DNA of 64,000 nucleotides from Clostridia bacterium (GTDB taxonomy: Bacteria; Bacillota; Clostridia; Saccharofermentanales; Saccharofermentanaceae): positions 62,001-126,000 of the forward strand of contig JAEEWG010000007.1 in assembly GCA_016287245.1 (NCBI GenBank), in the 5' to 3' direction. The position numbers and the translations under genes were made by a program. Positions within the stretch are counted from its first letter, which is position 1, and the number at the start of each line of letters is the position of its first letter. Below are positions 57,141 through 64,000 of the stretch, piece by piece. The notes under the pieces are model-generated. The model was not told the origin of the DNA. It saw nothing but the letters and a program-made list of their open reading frames with translations, and did not search any database.

Positions 57141-59108
57141 TCATCTTGCCTTGCTGTAGACGTACGGTGCAGTTCCACCAACGATCATCTTGTCGCCGAC
57201 CTTGTTATACGGGAATACCCAGTAGAAGGTCCAGTCAGTCTTGGAGGCTTTAGTGTCTGGGAAAGTCGTTCCGGAAGCCATACCGATATAGCCATACTTT
57301 CCACCCGGACGGATGCCGTAGATAAGGTATCCGTCAGCGCCTTCTGATGCAGTCCATGTCAGGGTGACCTTGCCGGTCGTACCGTTTGCTTTGAGGTTGG
57401 TAACGGCCGAGCAGATGCCCTTGGCATAGACATACTTGGAGCAGGCGGCAGTGACCATATCCGGTTCGGAATCATATTCGAAATAGTCATAATAGAATGG
57501 GAATACCCAGTAATAGTTGTAATCCGTATCTAATGCGGCTGTATCCAGATATGTGGAAGTGGTTCCCATAGAGGTCATGCCGATGTAGGCGTACTTCTTA
57601 TTCTTCTGGGCATAGATGAGATAGCCATCCGCATTGTAATCCGGCGTCCAGGAAAGACGGACTTTCTTATTGCCTGCGGAGGTAGCACGAAGATTCTTTA
57701 CCGGCTGCATAGATGCGCTGATTCCACTGACATCAATACCGCACTCCTCGCAATGAATTAAGAAATTATAGATCGAGTCCGGTCTTGAACAATAGTGAAA
57801 AGAATAATTCATAAAGGCTTCGCCCCATTCTGAGTTCAAGGCAACATCATAAGCACTTACGGATTTCCCTTGTGTGGTTTTTCCTGCTTTAACGAAGATC
57901 GGAAAAGGATTCTGACCGCCGAGGCAGGAGAAGTTGGGTGTCACTTTCTTCAGGACGGCCATGGAAGCGACAGTATCATTTGATCCGTCGCTGGCAAAAG
58001 AACCGTTTGCCCAAGAATACTGTACCCCTGTTGTTGATGTATCCAATGTGACCCACTCCACGAACTTGGAGATGAATTCTTTCTTGTCCGAATTTGCAAT
58101 TGATTTCTTGTTGACAAGGAGCCAGCTCCCACCCCACCAGAAACTCAGTGGAGATTCACATACTTTCCAGGTATCAGAAGTCTGCCATTTCAAAACGTAA
58201 TTGATCAGCCAGGCCGGACCGAAGAAAGAAAAAACCTTTCGGGTACTGCCGGTCTGCGGATCTGTGCCTTCACCCATCATGTCAAGATACCAGTCTTCAC
58301 TCCAGGAATAGGACATATTAGCGTAGTTATTCTTAGTCATGATCTGACAAATATCCAGGAACTTGTATTTCTGAGTATCGATCTTGAGTTTTCCATTCAC
58401 GACCCATGGTGTTGTCGAGGCTTTGCTGGCAACATTCCAAAGGTCACTGAGTCCGGAAACGGCTGCATATCCTTTCGCCTTGAGCTTGGCGCAGGCTGCG
58501 ATGAATTTATCCCAGCTCTGTGTGCCGCCGCCCACGATGGAAGAGATCTTAGACGGATCATCTGTTCCGAATACGTTTTTTGCGATCGCGGAGTTATAGA
58601 TCATGACACCGGGCGTGCTCTGATAAGCTAATCCCATTACTTTTCCATCAGAACTTCTGCCGAGGTCGGAGATATACGGCATGATTTCTGCAGAAGTCAT
58701 TTTGGTGCTGAGATTGGCTACGAAACTTGAGTACGGAGCAACATACGAAGACATTTCTCCCTTCGTATAAGGATAAAGGTAATCGGCTTCGGCGATAAAA
58801 AGGTCCGGACCCTTGCCCTCGCTGGCACAAAGACCGGCATTCACCAAAATCTCATAAGCGCAGGCATCGTTAGCTTGTACGGTAGCAGTGACTTTGTATT
58901 TTGAAGCCATACTCGGGTAAGTCCCGAAGAACTTTTCGAGCATGTTTGGAAGCTCGATGGATGGAGCATACAAATTGATGTTGATGCTTCCATTTCCATA
59001 GGTCGTACTATTCGACGCCAACACTGCGGAAGATGATGCGGCTGCCGGCACGAGTGAGGACACAGCGATGCAGACGGCTGCGGCGAATGATACCAATTTC
59101 TGTTTCAT
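57141..59108 (-). CDS. Secreted solute-binding-like protein with two FnIII-like repeats, paralog
   Basis: A paralog of the protein at 55022; 655 residues. The signal peptide ends near residue 24 (PAAASSSA region), again with no lipobox. The solute-binding-like part (about 35-445) has NGSININLYAPS, GPDLFIAEADYLYPYTKGE and FFGPAWLINYVLKW. Two fibronectin-like repeats (about 470-655) follow, the first with a longer loop rich in Asp, Glu and Tyr. The DNA of the last repeat is nearly the same as in the neighbouring gene. I chose the ATG at 59108, with GGGAGG upstream; a TTG at 59132 is less likely. It is divergent from the NADAR gene. Confidence 0.85.
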   Translation of the reverse strand: MKQKLVSFAAAVCIAVSSLVPAAASSSAVLASNSTTYGNGSININLYAPSIELPNMLEKFFGTYPSMASKYKVTATVQANDACAYEILVNAGLCASEGKGPDLFIAEADYLYPYTKGEMSSYVAPYSSFVANLSTKMTSAEIMPYISDLGRSSDGKVMGLAYQSTPGVMIYNSAIAKNVFGTDDPSKISSIVGGGTQSWDKFIAACAKLKAKGYAAVSGLSDLWNVASKASTTPWVVNGKLKIDTQKYKFLDICQIMTKNNYANMSYSWSEDWYLDMMGEGTDPQTGSTRKVFSFFGPAWLINYVLKWQTSDTWKVCESPLSFWWGGSWLLVNKKSIANSDKKEFISKFVEWVTLDTSTTGVQYSWANGSFASDGSNDTVASMAVLKKVTPNFSCLGGQNPFPIFVKAGKTTQGKSVSAYDVALNSEWGEAFMNYSFHYCSRPDSIYNFLIHCEECGIDVSGISASMQPVKNLRATSAGNKKVRLSWTPDYNADGYLIYAQKNKKYAYIGMTSMGTTSTYLDTAALDTDYNYYWVFPFYYDYFEYDSEPDMVTAACSKYVYAKGICSAVTNLKANGTTGKVTLTWTASEGADGYLIYGIRPGGKYGYIGMASGTTFPDTKASKTDWTFYWVFPYNKVGDKMIVGGTAPYVYSKAR

Positions 59109-59231
59109 AAGTGAAAAACCTCCCAACCACAAATTTTTTTGCGTACTTTAATGGTAGTAAGTTATCTGGGGATAGTCAATACAGCCCAATCTATTTCCTT
59201 TCTGAATTGTAAGGAAAAACGGGCGATTTTC

Positions 59232-59240
59232 TGATAAAAT
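59232..59240 (+). promoter_or_regulatory. Extended -10 promoter for the NADAR gene
   Basis: TGATAAAAT fits an extended -10 (TGnTAAAAT). No clear -35 is seen. The leader would be about 30 bases. Confidence 0.45.
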
Positions 59241-59277
59241 AGGCCTATAGAGTTTCTCGGAAAGTGAGGGCGGACCC

Positions 59278-60123
59278 ATGAAAAATGAGATCATCGGATT
59301 TCACAGAGAATATGAGATGAACGGCTGTTTCTGCAACTGGTATCCGGCGGAGTTTGATTATGCCGGCCGGCACTACCTCCACTCCGAGCAGTTCATGATG
59401 TACCAGAAGGTCATGATGTTCGGCCAGCAGGAACTGGGCGACGAGATCATGAGAACGGCAGATCCGGAGCAGTGCAAGATCCTGGGAAGAGAATTCTTCG
59501 ACGGTTTTGATGCGGCACTTTGGAAAAAGACCCGTTTCGTGGTCGTGAAGCGCGGTATCCGTGCGAAATTCTCGCAGAACCCCTCCATGATGGAGACTCT
59601 CCTGGCGACAGGTAATGCGGTGCTGGCGGAGTGTTCTCCCCGTGATAAGGACTGGGGCATCCTCCTTTCGACATCCGATCCGGAGGTGCAGGACATCACC
59701 AAGTGGAAGGGCGAAAACCTCCTCGGACAGGTCCTGATGGAAGTCAGAGAAGAGCTTCGTGAAGAATTGCGTGTAACATCTGACGGGCAGACTTTCCCTT
59801 ATGATGATGCTACGGAAAAAGATCCGATCTCCGAGTGGGAGATGCTTCCCGGCGAACTGATCCGTATCCCGCAGTATAAAAGCACGATCCTGGCTTATAC
59901 CGATACTATCGGATGCGTTACCGGAAGTGAAGAGAGCAGGACCTCCTTCTTCTTTGACCGTTCATTTGCTGACTGGGAAGCATTGATCAAGGCAGGATCC
60001 GCATCGTCCCACGGCCTTCCGGTCACCGGATTTTTCGAGATGAAGCAGGACATCTACGATATCTCCCGCCGCCTCGGAAACTCTCCCGACGAGATCACCA
60101 TCGACGTGGACGACGAGGAATAA
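59278..60123 (+). CDS. NADAR-family protein with extra C-terminal domain
   Basis: A cytosolic protein of 281 residues. Residues 1-155 match the NADAR/YbiA family: CFCNWYPAEFDYAGRHYLHSEQ, FMMYQKVMMFG, LWKKTRFVVVKRGIRAKFSQNP and KDWGILLS. Such proteins remove damaged riboflavin intermediates, or ADP-ribose derivatives. Residues about 190-281 form an added domain I do not recognise. A typical NADAR protein has about 160 residues, so this one is a fusion. GTGAGGGCGG precedes the ATG. The gene stands alone between two sets of surface-protein genes. Confidence 0.85.
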   Translation: MKNEIIGFHREYEMNGCFCNWYPAEFDYAGRHYLHSEQFMMYQKVMMFGQQELGDEIMRTADPEQCKILGREFFDGFDAALWKKTRFVVVKRGIRAKFSQNPSMMETLLATGNAVLAECSPRDKDWGILLSTSDPEVQDITKWKGENLLGQVLMEVREELREELRVTSDGQTFPYDDATEKDPISEWEMLPGELIRIPQYKSTILAYTDTIGCVTGSEESRTSFFFDRSFADWEALIKAGSASSHGLPVTGFFEMKQDIYDISRRLGNSPDEITIDVDDEE

Positions 60124-60148
60124 GATCGATATAAACGAGTAAAAAATC

Positions 60149-60178
60149 AGGACCGCCTCACACGAGGCGGTCCTTTTG
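60149..60178. terminator. Intrinsic terminator between convergent genes
   Basis: AGGACCGCCTC (60149-60159) pairs with GAGGCGGTCCT (60164-60174), loop ACAC, with a T-run on the right and an A-run on the left. It can serve both the NADAR gene and the leucine-rich gene at 60212. Confidence 0.9.
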
Positions 60179-60211
60179 TATGCTGATCACAATCCGAAAA
60201 GACTTCGCATA

Positions 60212-61939
60212 TCACGGAAGTGCTTTTCCGTATGTATAATTTCCGGTCAGACCGACGATCATTTTATCGTTGGAGTTTTTGAAGTATGGATATACCCAGT
60301 AGTAGTTATATTGGGTGGAAGATGCGGTCTTGTCGGTATAAACAGTTCCCGAAGTCATGCTCAGATACTTGTAGGGCTTTCCATCCACGATGCCGTAGAT
60401 GAGATAACCATCTGCACCGGCGGATGCAGTCCAGGTGAGCTTCACTCCGCCTTTCACTGAGGTAGCCTTCAGATTGGTAACTGCCGGACAGATGCCCTTG
60501 GCGTACACGTACTTCGTGCAGGATCCGACATACATATTTCCCTTCGTGTCTTTGGTGTACGGGAAGACCCAGTAGAAATTGTAGTTCTCGCTGAGAGCCT
60601 TTGTATCCGTAAAAGTCTTTCCCTTGGTCGTCATGCCGACATAACCGTACTTGCTGTTTTTCTGACCATAGATCAGATAACCATCAGCGACACCGGAAAA
60701 CTGCCAGGAGAGCTTAACCGCATTTTTCCCCGCAGGAGCTGCGGAAAGCGTGCTCAATGCGCCCGGAGTCGTGCGGATCGTCATAGAAGAATTCACATAC
60801 AGATAGTAATAATCGTCTGCCTTTTTGTCGTAATATGAGTAAATAATCTGGTCTTCAGATACTTCCTTTGTTCCGACATAGTCTGTTAAGAGTTGCGGGG
60901 CTGCAGATATATCGACCGTATTGATATTTGTGTCTCTTACATCAAGAGTTTTCAGTTTGCGGTTGTTGCTGATATTCAGACTGGAAATATTCGTAAAGCC
61001 ACAGTAAAGGCACTCGAGGTTTTTGCAATTGCTGACGCTCAGACTACTTATCGAAGTTTCGGTAACATCTAAATGGCTTAGCGCTGTATTCTTACTGACA
61101 TCTATCGAAGTTAAAATGGTACAACTGCAATCCAGTTCTTCAAGTTGCGAGTTATTCTTTACATTCAAACTGGAAATGGAGGTGCTAGATAGTCCCAAAT
61201 ATTTCAGGTTACTGTTTTTTGTGACATTTATAGAACTGATCTTCGTACAGCCAGCATCCAAATACTCCAACATGGGATTTTTTGTCACATTAAGGCTGCT
61301 GAGGTTTTCACACCCGAAGCAGTTGATCCAAGCAAGATCCGGGTTGGCTCCCATATTTAGTGTGGATATTTTTGTTGAAGAGCAGTCCAGCGTATTGAGT
61401 ATCGGGTTATTGGCAAGGTTAAGTGCGGAGATAGGGTTACCGCCGCAACGAAGATCGGAAAGTTTGGGATTCGAACTGACAATTAACGAAGATAGATTGT
61501 TGCCTTCACAAAACAGGGTATCCAGATTTGGATTACGGGTGAGATCCAACGAAGAGAGATTGTTATACTCGCAGTTCAGAAACCAGAGGCTTCTATTATT
61601 ACTTAAGTTCAGAGAAGAGATATTATCGTAACTACAATCCAGGGTCTCCAGATAGGTAAAAAACTCGATCCCTTTGAGATTTGTCACGGCTGTATTATCG
61701 AAGATCTCGATATCCGTGATTTTCTTGATCTCTTGTTCGGAAAAAGCTCCGTTATTGTCCAGATCGAATTCCCTTACGTATTCCCGAAAAGCAGCATTCG
61801 GAAAATTCGCTGCGTTGATCGCGATCGATGTTGCTTTCTTCGATGAAGCAAGGACCGAAGGCGCGAAACTTGCGCCACAAAAGAGAAAAGCCGCTGTCCC
61901 AAGAGAACCTGCTATAGCCAACAGATTTGATCTTTTCAT
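60212..61939 (-). CDS. Secreted leucine-rich-repeat protein with two FnIII-like repeats
   Basis: A 575-residue exported protein. Signal peptide to about residue 30. INAANFPNAAFREYVREFDL and the calcium-loop-like DLDNNGAFSEQE follow (about 38-66). About 14 leucine-rich repeats (about 80-365) have the pattern LxxLxCxxNxLSSLxLSxN, as in BspA-like surface proteins. The end (about 400-575) holds two fibronectin-type-III-like repeats (ADGYLIYGQKNSKYGYVG, ADGYLIYGIVDGKPYKYLS). The ATG at 61939 follows GGGAGGTGG. Likely role: binding to host or plant surfaces; this is inference from the family. Confidence 0.9.
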   Translation of the reverse strand: MKRSNLLAIAGSLGTAAFLFCGASFAPSVLASSKKATSIAINAANFPNAAFREYVREFDLDNNGAFSEQEIKKITDIEIFDNTAVTNLKGIEFFTYLETLDCSYDNISSLNLSNNRSLWFLNCEYNNLSSLDLTRNPNLDTLFCEGNNLSSLIVSSNPKLSDLRCGGNPISALNLANNPILNTLDCSSTKISTLNMGANPDLAWINCFGCENLSSLNVTKNPMLEYLDAGCTKISSINVTKNSNLKYLGLSSTSISSLNVKNNSQLEELDCSCTILTSIDVSKNTALSHLDVTETSISSLSVSNCKNLECLYCGFTNISSLNISNNRKLKTLDVRDTNINTVDISAAPQLLTDYVGTKEVSEDQIIYSYYDKKADDYYYLYVNSSMTIRTTPGALSTLSAAPAGKNAVKLSWQFSGVADGYLIYGQKNSKYGYVGMTTKGKTFTDTKALSENYNFYWVFPYTKDTKGNMYVGSCTKYVYAKGICPAVTNLKATSVKGGVKLTWTASAGADGYLIYGIVDGKPYKYLSMTSGTVYTDKTASSTQYNYYWVYPYFKNSNDKMIVGLTGNYTYGKALP

Positions 61940-62021
61940 AATCCACCTCCCATAAACCATCACGAAAAAACCTACTATCAGAATAGCATGAATTCCCTAA
62001 AAGTGCACCACGGCAAAGCGC

Positions 62022-63536
62022 TTATTTAAGTGCTCTGCCGTAGGTATATTTCGTGCAGGAGCCGACGATCATTTTACCATTAGAGTTTTTAAAGTACGGA
62101 TAGACCCAATAGTAGTTGTATTGGGTAGCGGACGCTGTCTTGTCTGTAAATACTGTTCCCGAAGTCATGCTGATGTATTTATATGGCTTACCATCCACGA
62201 TGCCGTAAATGAGGTAGCCATCAGCGCCGGCCGATGCCGTCCAGGTGAGCTTTACACCACCTTTTACGGAAGATGCCTTCAAGTTTCCGACAGCAGGGCA
62301 TAGTCCTTTACCATATACATATTTCTCGCAGCCGCCGGCATGCATATTGTCATGGCTATCCTTCACATAAGCGAATACCCAGTAGAAATTGTAGTTTTCG
62401 CTGAGTGCTTTTTTATCGGTATAGGTTGTCCCATTGGTTGTCATGCCGACATAGGCATATTTACCGTTCTTCTGACCATAGATCAGGTATCCGTCGACGT
62501 TCCCTGCAGATTTCCATGAGAGCCTTACGGAATTCTTACCGGCAGGAGCCGCCGTAAGTCCTGCGACCGTTGAAGGTTTTACTTTGAGTGTCGTATTCGC
62601 ATTCGAATCAATGGAAATCACATGTATCTGTGTGCCGGGATCCGTTACCACGGCACCCTCATATGGAGTCAGCTCATAATAGGACTTCGAGCCGTCAGCA
62701 TATACACTCGAACCGCCTTCATAATAAATCGTTAGTAACTCAGGGCAAGAAGTGATGTCTATCGTGGTGATATTGGTTCCCATCACAAAGAGCTTGCAAA
62801 GCTTGCGGCATTTGCTGATATTTAAGCTTTTCAGAGGAGTATTTCTCACATTCAGCGACTCAAGGTTTACATTATTCTGAATGTTCAGACTAGTGAGATT
62901 CGGGCAATTGTTGCAGATGATCTCGGTCAGATCTGTGTTTTTACTCAAGTCTATACTCGATATCTTTGTGTGATCAAAGTCCAGGAAGAGCAAGAGTTGA
63001 TTATTGCATAAATTTAAGGAACTGATATTGTTTTCTCCACAGGCAAGGGAGTAAAGAAATTCATTGTTATTCAGATTTAAAGAAGTTAACTTATTATTTC
63101 TGCAGTAAAGGAGCTGGAGATTCGGGTTATTTGATACATTCAGCGAAGAAATCTGATTTGCGGTGCATTCCAGATACACAAGATATGTATTTTTACTTAC
63201 ATCTAAGCTCGTAAGCGCATTGTAACCACAGGATAGTTTTTCAAGATAAGTGAAATACTCTATGCCCTTTAGGGAAGTGACGCTGGTGTCCTTGTACAGT
63301 TCGATGGTTCTTACATCCCAGATTTCTGAAGCAGAGAATGCCCCATTCTTATCCGTGTCAAACTGCTTTACGTATTCGCGGAAAGTCGCATTCGGGAAAT
63401 TCGTTGCATTGATCGCAACACTGGTTGCTTTCGAAGATGCTGCCTGAACTGTCTTTGCTGGAGATAGAAGCCCCGCGCTAATACATGCTGCTATACCCAG
63501 AGAAACAGCTGCTGCTAATATTATTACCTTTTTCAT
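62022..63536 (-). CDS. Secreted leucine-rich-repeat protein with two FnIII-like repeats, paralog
   Basis: A 504-residue paralog of the protein at 60212. Signal peptide to about 32, then INATNFPNATFREYVKQFDT and a calcium-loop-like DTDKNGAFSASE. About nine leucine-rich repeats follow (SGYNALTSLDVSKN, NNKLTSLNLNNNEFLYSLAC). An insert with YADGSKSYYELTPYEG joins to two fibronectin-like repeats (about 325-504). It ends SCTKYTYGRALK. The ATG at 63536 has GGGGGT upstream. It is 82 bases from its downstream neighbour and 47 bases after the next gene, on one strand, so the three may be one operon. Confidence 0.9.
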   Translation of the reverse strand: MKKVIILAAAVSLGIAACISAGLLSPAKTVQAASSKATSVAINATNFPNATFREYVKQFDTDKNGAFSASEIWDVRTIELYKDTSVTSLKGIEYFTYLEKLSCGYNALTSLDVSKNTYLVYLECTANQISSLNVSNNPNLQLLYCRNNKLTSLNLNNNEFLYSLACGENNISSLNLCNNQLLLFLDFDHTKISSIDLSKNTDLTEIICNNCPNLTSLNIQNNVNLESLNVRNTPLKSLNISKCRKLCKLFVMGTNITTIDITSCPELLTIYYEGGSSVYADGSKSYYELTPYEGAVVTDPGTQIHVISIDSNANTTLKVKPSTVAGLTAAPAGKNSVRLSWKSAGNVDGYLIYGQKNGKYAYVGMTTNGTTYTDKKALSENYNFYWVFAYVKDSHDNMHAGGCEKYVYGKGLCPAVGNLKASSVKGGVKLTWTASAGADGYLIYGIVDGKPYKYISMTSGTVFTDKTASATQYNYYWVYPYFKNSNGKMIVGSCTKYTYGRALK

Positions 63537-63583
63537 AATATATAACCCCCGATTTTCTTCGATTAATTCTTTCAAGAGAGCGG

Positions 63584-64000
63584 TCACTTAAGCGCTCTGC
63601 CGTAGGTGTATTTCGTGCAGGATCCGACGATCATCTTTCCGCTTGCATCCTTGCAGTACGGATATACCCAGTAGTAGTTATACTGAGAAGCGGACGCGGT
63701 CTTATCCGTGAAGGTAGTGCCCTGTGTGGTCATACCGATGTACTTATAGGGCTTCCCATCCACGATGCCGTAAACGAGGTATCCTTCCGCGCCGGCGGAT
63801 GCCGTCCAGGTAAGCTTTACACCTCCTTTTACGGAAGAGACCTTAAGATTAGAAACTGCAGGGAGAATGCCTTTGGCATAAACATATTTTGCACAGCTTC
63901 CTGTAACCATTTCTCCCCGTGCACTATTGATAAAGGGGAATACCCAGTAATAGTTGTAATCTTCGCTGAGTGCTTTTTTATCGGTATAGGTTGTCCCGTT
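63584..64000 (-). CDS. FnIII-like repeat protein, C-terminal part only (partial)
   Basis: The last 138 codons of a gene that continues beyond the window end. The frame is open to base 64000, so an ATG at 63910 is only internal. It shows the end of one fibronectin-type-III-like repeat (TYTDKKALSEDYNYYWVFPF) and one complete repeat (GAEGYLVYGIVDGKPYKYIG), ending SCTKYTYGRALK, the same tail as the gene at 62022. The N-terminal type, leucine-rich or solute-binding-like, cannot be seen. Tail similarity favours a leucine-rich protein. Confidence 0.9.
   Translation of the reverse strand, partial: NGTTYTDKKALSEDYNYYWVFPFINSARGEMVTGSCAKYVYAKGILPAVSNLKVSSVKGGVKLTWTASAGAEGYLVYGIVDGKPYKYIGMTTQGTTFTDKTASASQYNYYWVYPYCKDASGKMIVGSCTKYTYGRALK

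Noticed and set aside
62036..62042. TGCCGTA sites at 62036 and 63597 as further array members
   Set aside because: Both lie in codons for the shared TYGRALK tail of coding regions and stand alone, without phased partners.
1..64000. Insertion sequence, prophage or integrative element
   Set aside because: No transposase, integrase, structural phage gene, or duplicated target site was seen.

Overview
The window reads as chromosomal DNA of an anaerobic member of the Clostridia (Bacillota), probably gut- or rumen-associated. That placement is inference. It rests on strong AAGGAGG-type ribosome binding sites, many Cys-anchored lipoproteins, a superoxide reductase in place of superoxide dismutase, a sodium-pumping biotin decarboxylase, LytTR/DUF3021 and VTC/DUF4956 gene pairs, and secreted proteins with leucine-rich and fibronectin-like repeats. 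No phage, plasmid, insertion sequence or cas gene was seen.

Layout. 1-10.5 kb: a uracil/xanthine permease, an unknown membrane protein, then a two-component system (2231-4424) that appears to lead an operon with an unknown cytosolic protein and a lipoprotein carrying a thermolysin-propeptide-like domain. A 1300-residue esterase/GH3 lipoprotein follows. 10.5-14.4 kb: glycerol-1-phosphate dehydrogenase with a HAD phosphatase, and a Nat-type ABC exporter. 14.8-22.5 kb: superoxide reductase, a lipoprotein plus serpin pair, two Nudix hydrolases, tRNA-Arg(CCG), dtd, a DUF1846 protein and a HAD phosphatase. 22.6-27.4 kb: a GGDEF-EAL protein and a TIM-barrel/acyl-CoA synthetase fusion. 28-35.5 kb: an ABC transporter with LytTR and DUF3021 genes, then an AraC regulator, a 57-residue Cys protein and a heterodimeric ABC exporter. 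35.8-39.2 kb: a four-gene Na+-translocating decarboxylase operon. 39.3-49.5 kb: four tandem paralogous lipoproteins of about 830 residues ending in a solute-binding-like domain, with no permease beside them. 49.5-54.6 kb: a second two-component system divergent from VTC, DUF4956 and Cthe_2159-like genes. 55-64 kb: secreted proteins in which solute-binding-like or leucine-rich N-terminal regions share one C-terminal pair of fibronectin-type-III-like repeats, plus a NADAR-family gene.

The most unusual signal is non-coding. Two intergenic arrays (14496-14788 and 27542-27837) each hold twelve 7-bp sites, alternately TACGGCA and TGCCGTA, with centre spacings of 21-22 and 29-30 bp, giving a period of 50-52 bp, about five helical turns. 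The sequence between the sites is only loosely conserved. The arrays lie in opposite orientation. A third array (54628-54897) uses TTACGGCC/GGCCGTAA with a 63-bp period and a mirror-image layout. None fits CRISPR, REP/BIME or a coding repeat.

Most genes can be assigned to a family with confidence. Substrates of the transporters, of the solute-binding-like proteins and of the glycosidase cannot be read from sequence alone. All calls come from reading the sequence; no database search was run.
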